Counted from the first letter of the stretch, positions 44,390 through 52,699 are shown. The stretch is 64,000 bases of DNA from a bacterium (GCA_030647205.1 JAUSJO010000002.1:1-64000), one strand, 5' to 3'. A program made the numbers and translations. Notes: generated by a model not told the origin, from the sequence alone.

Positions 44390-45499
44390 ATGGAACCATG
44401 TGTGCCAACACAAGCTGTTGTCGAACTGACAAAACAGTGCAATCTCTGCTGTCAGCATTGCGGTTCGGGCTGTACTTCCAAGGCAGATCCGAAAGAAATG
44501 AATGTTGAGGAGTGGAAGGATTGTATCGATCAGTTAGCTGCACTGGGAACCGAGAAAGTTATTTTCTCCGGTGGTGAGCCCACGCTAAAAGATCAGTTTG
44601 ACGAGCTAATAGTTCATGTAGGAAAACGGGGGCTTAAGTACGCCTTTATTACAAATGGCTATGAACTTCCCGATACGATTGCCTCGACCATAAGTAAGCA
44701 CAGACCATATGCTGTTGGTGTAAGCATCGACGGTATGGAAGGGGTTCATAATCAGATAAGACGCAAAAAGGATAGTTGGTCTCGAGCCCTGGAAACTATC
44801 AGGGGAGTTAAAAACCTCGGGATCCAGGTCTGCGTTGTTACTACTGTCAGCAGGCACAATTTGTCTGAGCTGGACTTGCTTGCGGATTTTCTTTCAAAAG
44901 AAGTAGATTCGTGGCAGATTCAGTTGGCAACTCCTTTCGGGAGGATGGCCAAACGAGAAGACGCCTTACTTAGTGAAGATGAGTTTACTGCGCTTTGTCG
45001 TAGAATAATCATTTACAGACATGTCTACCCCGAACTTAATATACAAGCGGCTGACTGCTTTGGGATGGCGCCGGCCGGCACAGTCCGGTCTGGTTTCTGG
45101 GGTGGTTGTAGTGCAGGGGTCACATCGCTTGGAATTGATGCTTGTGGTTCGATACTCCCCTGTCTTTCTTTACAGTCAGGTGCAACCTGCGGGAATCTTC
45201 GTGAGAGGAGTCTGGAGGAGATATGGAAGAACTCTGAGGGCTTTGCACTTAACCGCAGATTTCATGAGAAAGACGCGAACGGGGGAAAGTGTGAAGGATG
45301 CGAGGAGCTAGATCTATGTAGGGGCGGCTGTGCTAGCCAATCATATGCCTACTACGGCAGGTTCCATAGTTCGCCATTTTGTTATGAAAGGACGTTTCAT
45401 CTCAAACATTCGGAAGGAGGTGTTCAAGATGCAGAATATTCTCAGTGTGATCCTCAAAGACATGGAACAGCACATTGTTCCAGTAAAGCTGCCGGGTGA
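44390..45499 (+). CDS. Radical SAM/SPASM domain protein
   Basis: 369 residues from the ATG at 44390 (ribosome site GGAGGTGACG). The cluster motif CNLCCQHC (Cys17, 21, 24) is followed by a TIM-barrel part (FSGGEPTLK, GVSIDGMEGVHNQIRR). The C-terminal SPASM region has about nine cysteines (CGSILPCLSL, CEGCEELDLCRGGC). Such enzymes usually modify peptides (RiPP or quinohaem/mycofactocin-type maturases) or enzymes by anaerobic radical chemistry. The last 24 residues overlap the next gene in another frame. The substrate is unknown; the overlapping 162-residue protein is the best candidate partner. Confidence 0.85.
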   Translation: MEPCVPTQAVVELTKQCNLCCQHCGSGCTSKADPKEMNVEEWKDCIDQLAALGTEKVIFSGGEPTLKDQFDELIVHVGKRGLKYAFITNGYELPDTIASTISKHRPYAVGVSIDGMEGVHNQIRRKKDSWSRALETIRGVKNLGIQVCVVTTVSRHNLSELDLLADFLSKEVDSWQIQLATPFGRMAKREDALLSEDEFTALCRRIIIYRHVYPELNIQAADCFGMAPAGTVRSGFWGGCSAGVTSLGIDACGSILPCLSLQSGATCGNLRERSLEEIWKNSEGFALNRRFHEKDANGGKCEGCEELDLCRGGCASQSYAYYGRFHSSPFCYERTFHLKHSEGGVQDAEYSQCDPQRHGTAHCSSKAAG

Positions 45500-45917
45500 C
45501 AAGAAGCTGGTTAAGCGGGCACTTGTTGAGGTTGGCGCCAAAGCAAGCATGATTGAGATCTTGGCTTCTACTTATGGAGAGACCTTTGGCGGTCTTCACC
45601 GGAAGCTGGCCGAGAAGCTCTATGGCGAAGCCGAGATCGATCTGGTTTTCGGGGTTTTCTACGAGGAAGACAAGATGGTCTTTGCTTTTTGTCGGGATGT
45701 TGCTGACTACAACAAAAAAACCAAGAGAGTCGAATGTAGAGATCTCGACGAGATTCTGGTTGAAAAAGTCACTCCGATCGAGGGTATTCCTGTCAGGCCG
45801 CCGATTAAGTTTCCGGGAGCGGACATGCCATCCAAGCCGCCAGGCTCTATGCCTGACGTGGTGGTGCGTTACGCTCTCGTTGAAAAACCGGAGCCGGAGG
45901 AGGCGCAAGCGTCTTAG
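45429..45917 (+). CDS. Unknown protein coupled to the radical SAM gene
   Basis: 162 residues from the ATG at 45429, preceded by GGAAGGAGG inside the upstream gene, with a 71-base overlap, so translation is coupled. Soluble, alpha/beta, with a Pro-rich segment near the end (GADMPSKPPGSMPD) and an acidic tail. It has only two cysteines (FCRDV and VECRD), so it is not a typical Cys-rich RiPP precursor. No family recognised. It could be a substrate or binding partner of the radical SAM enzyme. Confidence 0.75.
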   Translation: MQNILSVILKDMEQHIVPVKLPGDKKLVKRALVEVGAKASMIEILASTYGETFGGLHRKLAEKLYGEAEIDLVFGVFYEEDKMVFAFCRDVADYNKKTKRVECRDLDEILVEKVTPIEGIPVRPPIKFPGADMPSKPPGSMPDVVVRYALVEKPEPEEAQAS

Positions 45918-45932
45918 CGCCATTCAAACACT

Positions 45933-45962
45933 AGCGGGCTTACACAATAAGCCCGCTTTTTC
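45933..45962 (+). terminator. Intrinsic terminator
   Basis: Stem AGCGGGCTT / AAGCCCGCT followed by TTTTCTTT, ending the radical SAM unit. Confidence 0.9.
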
Positions 45963-45980
45963 TTTGTTTAAACCAAAAAG

Positions 45981-46010
45981 AAAAAAGCCCCAGTTCGGTT
46001 GAACTGGGGC
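45981..46010 (-). terminator. Intrinsic terminator of the PurA-like operon
   Basis: Stem GCCCCAGTTC / GAACTGGGGC with a four-base loop; on the minus strand it is followed by six T, 2 bases after the stop at 46012. Confidence 0.9.
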
Positions 46011-46011
46011 T

Positions 46012-47436
46012 TTATGTATCCAGAAGGTGCAGTTTATCGTCGGATTTATTTCCGACAGAAGCGATTGCTACAGGTATTCCGAGGCCCTTATCGGACTCAA
46101 GGAACTTAAGGAATGCCTTAGCATTTGGATGAAGAGTATTTTTTTGCCTTGCTTGCGGCCATCCCTCGAACTCTTGAAAGTCCAGAGGCTTGCACTCAAG
46201 AAGCATTTTTGTACGCTCTTCACTTTGCTTTTGTGTGATTCCGGGGAGGTGTTTAATACCGGTTATTTCCACTCGGCCATTACTGACGCAACAACTGAAG
46301 TAATGGTTGAGCTTGTCTTTTTCCTCGCCGCAATATTCATAAGAGCGACAGACCTTGAGGTTGTTCTGCCCGTCGAAACGATCAAGGCAAGTGACCGAAA
46401 GGAAAACGGGCTCACCGGATGATTTGACCGAATAACGTGATGTAATGAGGTCAAAGTAACCGTAGCGGAAGCTGTCTTGCCAACGGTTTTGTTGGTTGTG
46501 TTCTCCAGCTTCAAGGTGTGGTAAGTTCTCGGAAGTGACAAAGGGTCCCGCTCCATGTCTTGTAGCAAAGCAGCGGGTGACACCAATGTTTACGACCGAG
46601 TCTAGGCCTCCAAGCGACTCGATTATCTTGTTAGCGGTGCTCGGTAGTACTCTCGTTTTGGTTACGTATGGAGTAAAACCGATAATCGGGTCAAGGAGGA
46701 CTCCTTGGGCTCCTTCTAAAACGATCGTCTTATCTTTTGCCAATCGGTCAAAGATAATCTCGTCTGACTGAAAGGCTCCGTTAAGCGCTCCTGCGAACTC
46801 AAGATATTCCCGAAACAACTTGACCGGTGAAGTGCCTCTCAAGAACGTTTGGAATATTGAGATGACCTCTTCTGATTGGCTGGTTTCAAGGATGACTTGC
46901 GCGACCGCGAGCTTTTGCCTGTAATGTTCTTGGATCTTGGTCCAAAGAGCAGATGAAGAGGAGAGATCGCGGATAGTTAGAGATGAATCGGGCTGTTCGG
47001 TTCTATCGAATGATGCTTGCCCTACTCCCATTCCGACACTTCCGTGCTTCAGAGATCCCCGAGCTGCCTCAAGCATTTGACCAATCATGGCATGCCAAGG
47101 CGTCACTATGTAGCAGTTGGGGGAGATGGTAATTCTTGAGAGCGCATCTGAAACGCCGATCCTTTGTAGCTGTTCGGCCTCGATTAAGAGGTTTGAGGGC
47201 TTGACTAGCATTCCTTCTGTCAGATGTGTTTTGACTCCAGGGACAAGTGTTCCTGATCCAAACTGGCTAAAGCAATGGAAGTGGCCGTTTTCTACGACAT
47301 GATGAGCTGCTTGCGGCCCGCCATTATAACGGATAACAGCAGTTGCATCATATTTTTTTACCAGCGACTCTACAGTAGTTCCTTTGCCCTCATCTCCATA
47401 ACTAAGACCAAAGATGTTGTATACTCTGGCGGTCAT
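46012..47436 (-). CDS. Divergent adenylosuccinate synthetase-like ligase
   Basis: 474 residues from the ATG at 47436 (ribosome site AAGGAG). GTP-loop GLSYGDEGKGTTVE with the catalytic Asp15, YNGGPQAAHHVVENG in place of the normal NAGHT segment but with His kept, and RHGAGPFVTE in place of VGSGPFPTE. The family joins aspartate to IMP using GTP. Many substitutions around the IMP site and its partners suggest a different nucleotide or amine substrate. It is the last gene of a five-gene leftward operon and overlaps the upstream gene by 35 bases. A housekeeping PurA would be expected elsewhere. Confidence 0.8.
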   Translation of the reverse strand: MTARVYNIFGLSYGDEGKGTTVESLVKKYDATAVIRYNGGPQAAHHVVENGHFHCFSQFGSGTLVPGVKTHLTEGMLVKPSNLLIEAEQLQRIGVSDALSRITISPNCYIVTPWHAMIGQMLEAARGSLKHGSVGMGVGQASFDRTEQPDSSLTIRDLSSSSALWTKIQEHYRQKLAVAQVILETSQSEEVISIFQTFLRGTSPVKLFREYLEFAGALNGAFQSDEIIFDRLAKDKTIVLEGAQGVLLDPIIGFTPYVTKTRVLPSTANKIIESLGGLDSVVNIGVTRCFATRHGAGPFVTSENLPHLEAGEHNQQNRWQDSFRYGYFDLITSRYSVKSSGEPVFLSVTCLDRFDGQNNLKVCRSYEYCGEEKDKLNHYFSCCVSNGRVEITGIKHLPGITQKQSEERTKMLLECKPLDFQEFEGWPQARQKNTLHPNAKAFLKFLESDKGLGIPVAIASVGNKSDDKLHLLDT

Positions 47437-48337
47437 GGTGGCTCCTTGACTCGTAGTGCTCGATAAGGCTGATAGCTTCACCAAAAGCATAACGGTCCCT
47501 GCAGATCCAGTCGCTTAGCATGAATCTGCTGTAGCCCATTAGATGGAGAAGGTGAAAATCCGAAATGTCGCTAAGCGAGACTTCTTCGGAACTTTCGAGA
47601 GACGTGAGGATTCGGGAAGCTGCATAAGCAAACGGGTCGTACTGGATAATTGTTGCTTCGGCAGCGATGATATCCTCTTTTTGATTGCCCAAGTTGATAT
47701 AGAGGTCGTCGCGAGCGGCCATAAGACGAACGTCATTGACGAACGGACCGTACTCTTTTACAACAAACTCAATGCCCCGCTTGGACTCGATCTTGGCCAC
47801 GATTTTCGCATCAGGATCAAGGGCCACAACTTCGCTGATGTCAGATGTTTTTTCAACGAACGACAACATGTAGTTATGGACGCCTAACTTTTTAGCGGCC
47901 TCAATATACTGGTAGTCGCTCTCGGTCAGATATCCTTCAATCACGAGTGACGGATCGAGAATATTGACTGCTTCACCGGCGCCAACAGGTCTTTTGGGCT
48001 CGTTCTGAAGTATCAGTTTGTTGCCGTCCACTATATCTACAATCTTGGACTTATGGTCCTTGAAGTAGAGAGTGGTTGGCAAGTTAACAGATATCTTGTG
48101 ACTGAGCTCCACTGTCGTAAAGGTTGGGTCGGCCCATTTTGTGACTCGAAGCTGTCTTGATTTTAAGTCAATCCAGAGCGGCTTTTCTCCGCAGAGGTCG
48201 ACTAAGTCTTTCAAAATTTCTTCTTTATCTTTGCCTCCCGTAGGAGTGACCGTATTGAACCGCAACGCTTCTATGGTCGGGTGAGACACGACCATCTTCC
48301 GGAAACTGATATAGGGTGAAAGGGTTGCGAGTAACAT
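47402..48337 (-). CDS. Pyruvate-kinase-like TIM-barrel protein
   Basis: 311 residues. The order resembles a shortened pyruvate kinase: a beta-barrel part (about 80-130, GNKLILQNEPKRPVGAGEAV) followed by LTESDYQYIEAAKKLGV, KIVAKIESKRGIEFV and LMAARDDLYINLG, which match the catalytic Lys-Glu strand and the ARGDL loop (here ARDDL). The C-terminal allosteric domain is missing. HpcH/CitE-like aldolases share this fold. It would act on a phosphoenolpyruvate- or oxoacid-like compound in the same pathway as the PurA-like enzyme. Ribosome site AGGGAG before the ATG. Confidence 0.7.
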   Translation of the reverse strand: MLLATLSPYISFRKMVVSHPTIEALRFNTVTPTGGKDKEEILKDLVDLCGEKPLWIDLKSRQLRVTKWADPTFTTVELSHKISVNLPTTLYFKDHKSKIVDIVDGNKLILQNEPKRPVGAGEAVNILDPSLVIEGYLTESDYQYIEAAKKLGVHNYMLSFVEKTSDISEVVALDPDAKIVAKIESKRGIEFVVKEYGPFVNDVRLMAARDDLYINLGNQKEDIIAAEATIIQYDPFAYAASRILTSLESSEEVSLSDISDFHLLHLMGYSRFMLSDWICRDRYAFGEAISLIEHYESRSHHDRQSIQHLWS

Positions 48338-48358
48338 CGCGTGCTCCCTTCGTTTTGA

Positions 48359-48392
48359 GGCAGGAAGCGGGCTTATGCACCCGCTTCCTGCC
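48359..48392 (-). other. Perfect 13-base hairpin inside an operon
   Basis: GGCAGGAAGCGGG / CCCGCTTCCTGCC around an 8-base loop lies between the vWA gene and the pyruvate-kinase-like gene. No T run follows on the minus strand, so an mRNA-stabilising or processing role is more likely than termination. Confidence 0.6.
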
Positions 48393-48399
48393 GATTGGT

Positions 48400-49362
48400 T
48401 TACAGCCGTTTTGTTTTTGTTTTCCGATTAGCACCAGGCTCATCAGGCAGCTGGTCGGTAGTGTCTACCTTGACCAGCGCGGTTCCGACAGCGCTAAGCG
48501 TTTCTGAGACCTCAGATATCCGCTTTGCATCCTGTCCTCTGTTTTTCATGTCGACTAGATAGCCGGCAAGATCCCGAGAACCGCTTGTCATGGCGATTGC
48601 TCCCAGCATGACATCTACGACCGCCTTCGGATCTTGCATGATCAGTACATGGTCAGATCCTAAGAGGTCTTCCCATTGGGCGACAATCCGCTTATTTGTA
48701 GAGGAGTTGGCGTCTCCGCTATAGTGTTTGTGAATTAGGAAGACGTTTCCCTTGAACTTCTTCTTGAGCGCCGTAAAGACTTTCTTGGTGCTCACATTCT
48801 GCTTGATGGATTTCCCGAAAAGAGCACTTACATGGTTGGTCTTGACTTCTTCGTATGCTCCCTCATCGGCGAGGAAAAAGAAGTAAGGGGCTGAGTCTTC
48901 AGGAATCTTACAGAAGTGGGCATAGTAATATGCCATTAGCTCATAGGTTTCTCTGGCGCCACCGCCACCGCCACCCTCGAGCCATATTTTGGCAAGGTCT
49001 GCATCGAGTGCAGTGCCTTCGGCGAAATCGCAAACCTGAATCGGGCAATCGTCGCCGTTAGCATCACCATTAGCGGCAAACGATATAGACAGATCGGGCA
49101 GATAGTTCTGCTGGACAATCTGGCCGAAGAACATCGGCATCTTGTCATAGATTGTGCGAGCCCAGTTACCCATAGATCCCGTTACATCAAGGTCGATGAC
49201 AACCGGGTTTTTGTGGGTGCACTCGATGTGTCGACCCTTGGGCATTAGCGCGCTATCAGCGTAGTCTGAACCGACTGCGCTAGCAGAATCATCACTGAAA
49301 CTGAATCCTCCGCTGCTTTTACTGCTTCGGTAAACATCACGATCATAACTTCCTCCGCCCAT
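48400..49362 (-). CDS. von Willebrand factor A domain protein
   Basis: 320 residues. Ser/Gly-rich N-terminus, then a vWA fold starting VVIDLDVTGSMGNWA: the metal site DxTxS (Asp59, Thr61, Ser63) is a variant of DxSxS. A Gly-rich loop (WLEGGGGGGARETYELMAY) follows and FFLADEGAYE supplies another acidic strand. Soluble. vWA proteins act as metal-dependent adaptors, often beside kinases or AAA+ proteins. Here it lies 14 bases after a J-domain/kinase gene. Ribosome site AAAGGAG. Confidence 0.82.
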   Translation of the reverse strand: MGGGSYDRDVYRSSKSSGGFSFSDDSASAVGSDYADSALMPKGRHIECTHKNPVVIDLDVTGSMGNWARTIYDKMPMFFGQIVQQNYLPDLSISFAANGDANGDDCPIQVCDFAEGTALDADLAKIWLEGGGGGGARETYELMAYYYAHFCKIPEDSAPYFFFLADEGAYEEVKTNHVSALFGKSIKQNVSTKKVFTALKKKFKGNVFLIHKHYSGDANSSTNKRIVAQWEDLLGSDHVLIMQDPKAVVDVMLGAIAMTSGSRDLAGYLVDMKNRGQDAKRISEVSETLSAVGTALVKVDTTDQLPDEPGANRKTKTKRL

Positions 49363-49376
49363 GACAGGCTCCTTTC

Positions 49377-50477
49377 CTAGATGTGAAGCGCCTTGAAGCG
49401 CTCTTTGCCGAATACCTCCGTACGGAGGTCTACCAGTTCTTCGTGCAGTTCCCAGGCATCTCGTGGCCGCGTTTTGTAATCCGGGTCGATGAGACGTTCC
49501 AGGAACTGCGCTATCCGGTGGTCAACATGAGCAGGGATTGCTCCAGTATCTACATTGCCGCCAACCAGGTAAATCATGCACTTGCCGAGAGCGTAAATGT
49601 CGGCCGTTGGAAGTGGCTGAACTTTCTTTGCAACCTCGGGCGCGCTGTATCCGGGAGTGACGCACTTGATATAGTCTCCATCTTTCGGATTTGAAACCGA
49701 AAACGTGAAGTCGGTCAAGAATGCGTTGTGGTCCGAGGGCCGGGCGATGATATTCCCCGGTTCGATATTTTCGTGGATTACTAGGTTTGAGTGTGCGAAT
49801 CCAAGGACGCTCAGTTGGCGCTCGAAAATCCAGCACATATGCTCTGCAGGTACCCCGTCTTTATACATGGGGTTTTCCCGGAGCGCATATAAATCATAGC
49901 CGTCTATGTAGCGGAGAACTGATGCATCCTTTCCTTCTGTAGTTGTAAAGCTCTCCACCAAGGTTGGCATTGACTTATGACGTACGCTTCGAAGTATCTG
50001 TTGTTCATTTCGGATCAGGTCGTTGTCGTCTGTGTCGCTTACAACCTTGATGACAACTCGTTCAGTTGATCCATCTTCGGTATAGTCGGCAAGAAAAACA
50101 TCAGCCAACGATCCGGTAGCAATTTTAGAGTATATGTCATACTCACGAGTTGCCGTCTTGATCGTAGTTCTTGGAGTACCGGTTGTCCGAAACGACTTTC
50201 TGTCCCAGTACACACCGGTGGTGATGCTTGTTAGGGCATCAACGTAGAACTTGTTAACAAGAGAGGTAGACTCAGTAGATATATGAACCACTCTTGCTTC
50301 CTCGTTTTGGTACCTATCCGGATGACACATCTGAAGAAATTCTTTACGGAGTTTCCTTAGTGCATCTTTGGCCTCATCTTTATCTTTGTCTTCCGACAAA
50401 GGTCCGAAAAGGTCAATCGGATGTTGGCAATCTACGAGGCGTTCATAGAAGCGTTCAAGCTCGTTCACTGAAAGCAT
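49377..50477 (-). CDS. J-domain/protein-kinase fusion, probable pseudokinase
   Basis: 366 residues. A DnaJ-like domain (about 10-80) with the HPD motif at 52-54 is fused to a Hanks-type kinase (about 112-350). The Gly-loop region is IATGSLADVFLA and the VAIK Lys is 144. The catalytic loop reads HENIEPGN (235-242) where HRDLKPxN is normal, so the catalytic Asp is Asn and the Lys is Glu; DFG is DFT (256-258). It may be inactive and serve as a scaffold, or use an altered mechanism. The J domain could recruit Hsp70. Ribosome site GAGGTG. Confidence 0.8.
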   Translation of the reverse strand: MLSVNELERFYERLVDCQHPIDLFGPLSEDKDKDEAKDALRKLRKEFLQMCHPDRYQNEEARVVHISTESTSLVNKFYVDALTSITTGVYWDRKSFRTTGTPRTTIKTATREYDIYSKIATGSLADVFLADYTEDGSTERVVIKVVSDTDDNDLIRNEQQILRSVRHKSMPTLVESFTTTEGKDASVLRYIDGYDLYALRENPMYKDGVPAEHMCWIFERQLSVLGFAHSNLVIHENIEPGNIIARPSDHNAFLTDFTFSVSNPKDGDYIKCVTPGYSAPEVAKKVQPLPTADIYALGKCMIYLVGGNVDTGAIPAHVDHRIAQFLERLIDPDYKTRPRDAWELHEELVDLRTEVFGKERFKALHI

Positions 50478-50492
50478 TTTTTCACCTCACTC

Positions 50493-51152
50493 TCATGTTT
50501 TGATGATAAGATCTGCGAACTTTCTTTGGGGTTCGATGAACTCTTGATGTGCCGGCTCAATTTGATCCCAAAAAACATCGGTTATTATGTCGGGAGAAAT
50601 ATTAAACATCTCCGCATCCCTGTTGATCCTTCTTTTTAGTCTCAACAGGCCCGAGGCATCAAGAAATACATATCGGCTAGGCACACCTGTTGACCGAACG
50701 ATGTCGATAGCAAAAAGACCATCAACAATAATCACCTCTGATGGATTTTTGCTTACCGTTTCTTTGTGAGATCTTTTATTTCTAGTCAGATCATAGACGG
50801 GACATTCGACAGTTTTGTTCGAAACAAGTGCGAGCAAGTGTTCTTTGATCTCTGCTTCCTGATAAGAACCGGGAGAATCGAACAATGGCAAACCGCCGCT
50901 TCCGACCGGAAGTTGCGGATCACTAATGTCGCGAAAATAGTCATCGAGCATAAGTTTTGTCTGTGAGATGTTAAGTGCCGTTAAGGCCCCTACCAGTTTT
51001 TCACAGAAATAACTTTTGCCTGAGCAACTTCCTCCGGCAACAGCAACAACTAGATTTATGTTTCTTGCGATTCTTTTCGATCTGCCCTTTAATATTGTGT
51101 CTGCGATAGCATGCAGACCGTCATTGAACTCATATACAGTTGGTCCGCACAC
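50493..51152 (-). CDS. Uridine kinase/phosphoribulokinase-like kinase
   Basis: 219 residues, GTG start with ribosome site AGGAGGG. Walker A GGSCSGKS (40-47), LDDYFRD, LFDSPGSY, CPVYDLTRNKRS, VDGLFAID and RRINRD match the uridine kinase family P-loop enzymes. It would phosphorylate a nucleoside or other sugar alcohol. It opens the leftward operon and may make the nucleotide that the PurA-like ligase uses; this is inference. Confidence 0.82.
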   Translation of the reverse strand: MCGPTVYEFNDGLHAIADTILKGRSKRIARNINLVVAVAGGSCSGKSYFCEKLVGALTALNISQTKLMLDDYFRDISDPQLPVGSGGLPLFDSPGSYQEAEIKEHLLALVSNKTVECPVYDLTRNKRSHKETVSKNPSEVIIVDGLFAIDIVRSTGVPSRYVFLDASGLLRLKRRINRDAEMFNISPDIITDVFWDQIEPAHQEFIEPQRKFADLIIKT

Positions 51153-51186
51153 TGGTTTTCCCTCCTAAGATTTGACAACAAATTTA

Positions 51187-51219
51187 TAGACTAAAAATTG
51201 TGCTGCTTTGTCAAGGGAC
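51187..51219 (-). promoter_or_regulatory. Possible promoter of the kinase/PurA-like operon
   Basis: On the minus strand TTGACA lies at about 51219-51214, with a TATAAA at about 51193-51188 (spacer about 20, longer than normal). Confidence 0.35.
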
Positions 51220-51373
51220 TCAACTTAACCTCCTTTCGAAAAGAAAGTAGTCTGCCTTGGTAAGTGGACGTTAATTATAACAGGAAATATAAGGATAGGC
51301 AACCATTTAATCCTTAGGTTAAAACAAATTATTTAATCTTTTAGTTTCTTTTCAAAGGAATATAATTAGAACG

Positions 51374-51895
51374 ATGATAAAAACACTCAAAGAAATTGAT
51401 GATTTTAGGAAGAAAGGCCTCCGGCCGCAAGTGGCTGGCTGTTTTTTAAATAACAGAAAGGTTCTACTCTGTTACAAAAAAGAACATGATCTATGGCAGC
51501 TTCCCCAAGGTGGGATTAGAAATCTTGAGCTGATAGAAGATGCATTTCTCCGGGAGATGACGGAGGAGTTGGGCCAAAGTTTTGTCAGGCAGTTTGGTGC
51601 TGACTTGAAGCCGGTTACTGAAGCCAAGGTTGAGTTTCCGCTGAAAAAACATGCGGCTAGAAACCTGGAAACAGACGCGGGAGAACCTATAACAATGAGG
51701 GGGAAAAAGTACTTCTTTTTGGCTGTTTTATCCTCAAGCGTAGAGACTCGGCCCGAAAAAACAGAGTTTGATGATTGCAAGTGGTCTTCATATGAAGAGG
51801 CGATGAAGTCTGCCGAAAAAATTTACCAAAAAGGCAAGAAGCGTATCACGACCAAGGCGCTAAAGGAGCTAAAGTCTCTAGGGCTTATTACATAA
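51374..51895 (+). CDS. Nudix hydrolase, RppH-like
   Basis: 173 residues. The Nudix box is complete: GGIRNLE, seven residues, REMTEELG, near residues 48-69. The start QVAGCFLNNRKVLLCYK and PQGG before the box resemble RNA pyrophosphohydrolases or diadenosine polyphosphatases. It may remove pyrophosphate from RNA 5' ends; the substrate is uncertain. Confidence 0.85.
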   Translation: MIKTLKEIDDFRKKGLRPQVAGCFLNNRKVLLCYKKEHDLWQLPQGGIRNLELIEDAFLREMTEELGQSFVRQFGADLKPVTEAKVEFPLKKHAARNLETDAGEPITMRGKKYFFLAVLSSSVETRPEKTEFDDCKWSSYEEAMKSAEKIYQKGKKRITTKALKELKSLGLIT

Positions 51896-51934
51896 ACCCT
51901 TTAAGTTTATTCTAGGAAAGGATATACTGTTTTT

Positions 51935-52468
51935 ATGGAAAAGGCAGAAAATAATAATCAAAAGGCCGAATCTGAAAAGATAGGGAAAAGCGCTGAAGAG
52001 AACTCTCCCAAAGTGCTTTTTCAAACGGATATTAGAAGCAATATCGTACCTAAAAGAGGAATATGGTGGCATGTGATCTTTACTTTAATTTTTGTGGTTG
52101 TAAACGGAGTGGTTATCTATTTCAACGATTGGGCTCTGCTCTTTTTTATAGTTGTTGCAGCCGGATACTCTTTGTGGCGGGGCCATGAAGGGCACCAAAT
52201 GACGCTGGTTATAGATGCTGATGGGGTTATGGTTAACACAAGAAAATTTAAATTCGATGCTATCGAAAGCTATTATTTCGGTCTTTTCGGAGACAATGTT
52301 ACATTTAACTTTTTTCTAATGAAAAAGTATGTCCCCCGCCTTACATACTTGCTACTTGACGAGGGAGATGCTGACAAGATCAGAAAAGTGATGCAGGAAA
52401 AAGTGCCGGAAACAGAACCGATGGACGAAAGGATCACAGACTTTATCGTTAGAAAGCTAAAAATGTAA
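51935..52468 (+). CDS. Membrane protein of unknown function
   Basis: 177 residues: charged N-terminus (1-45), two hydrophobic segments (about 46-63 and 66-82), and a C-terminal domain with alternating beta strands (LVIDADGVMVNTRKFKFDAI, NVTFNFFLM) like a bacterial PH-like domain. No firm family. It ends before a small terminator. Confidence 0.65.
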   Translation: MEKAENNNQKAESEKIGKSAEENSPKVLFQTDIRSNIVPKRGIWWHVIFTLIFVVVNGVVIYFNDWALLFFIVVAAGYSLWRGHEGHQMTLVIDADGVMVNTRKFKFDAIESYYFGLFGDNVTFNFFLMKKYVPRLTYLLLDEGDADKIRKVMQEKVPETEPMDERITDFIVRKLKM

Positions 52469-52498
52469 AATATAACATCAAAGAGCCGTGTGAACAGG

Positions 52499-52518
52499 CT
52501 GCCTAAAAGGCAGTTTTT
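52499..52518 (+). terminator. Intrinsic terminator
   Basis: Stem CTGCC / GGCAG with loop TAAAA, followed by five T. Confidence 0.7.
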
Positions 52519-52623
52519 ATGTTAAAATAAAGGGCATAATCCTGTGTTAGCTCCTAGGCTCGGATATGAAAAGGACTGTTTTTGATATCTCTTACCCTAC
52601 ATTGCGAGTAGCCATGATTTTAA

Positions 52624-52699
52624 GCGCCCGTAGCTCAGGGGATAGAGCGTATGGTTGCGGTCCATAAGGCCGGAGGTTCGAATCCTCCCGGGCGCACCA
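52624..52699 (+). tRNA. tRNA-Arg(GCG)
   Basis: Acceptor GCGCCCG / CGGGCGC, D stem GCTC / GAGC, anticodon stem TATGG / CCATA with loop TTGCGGT (anticodon GCG), T stem GGAGG / CCTCC, CCA encoded. Most bacteria use ACG (inosine) for these codons. Confidence 0.93.

Noticed and set aside
43654..44442. 262-residue frame on the minus strand
   Set aside because: It is antisense to the LURP-like gene and tRNA-Ser(GGA); the GEGGIRTLD...FQGGALDHYATSP stretch is the well-known false protein from antisense tRNA-Ser.
46012..47436. PurZ of a 2-aminoadenine (Z-genome) pathway
   Set aside because: No DpoZ, MazZ or HD-type dATPase partner is in the operon; the HD protein at 54791 is distant and of another type.
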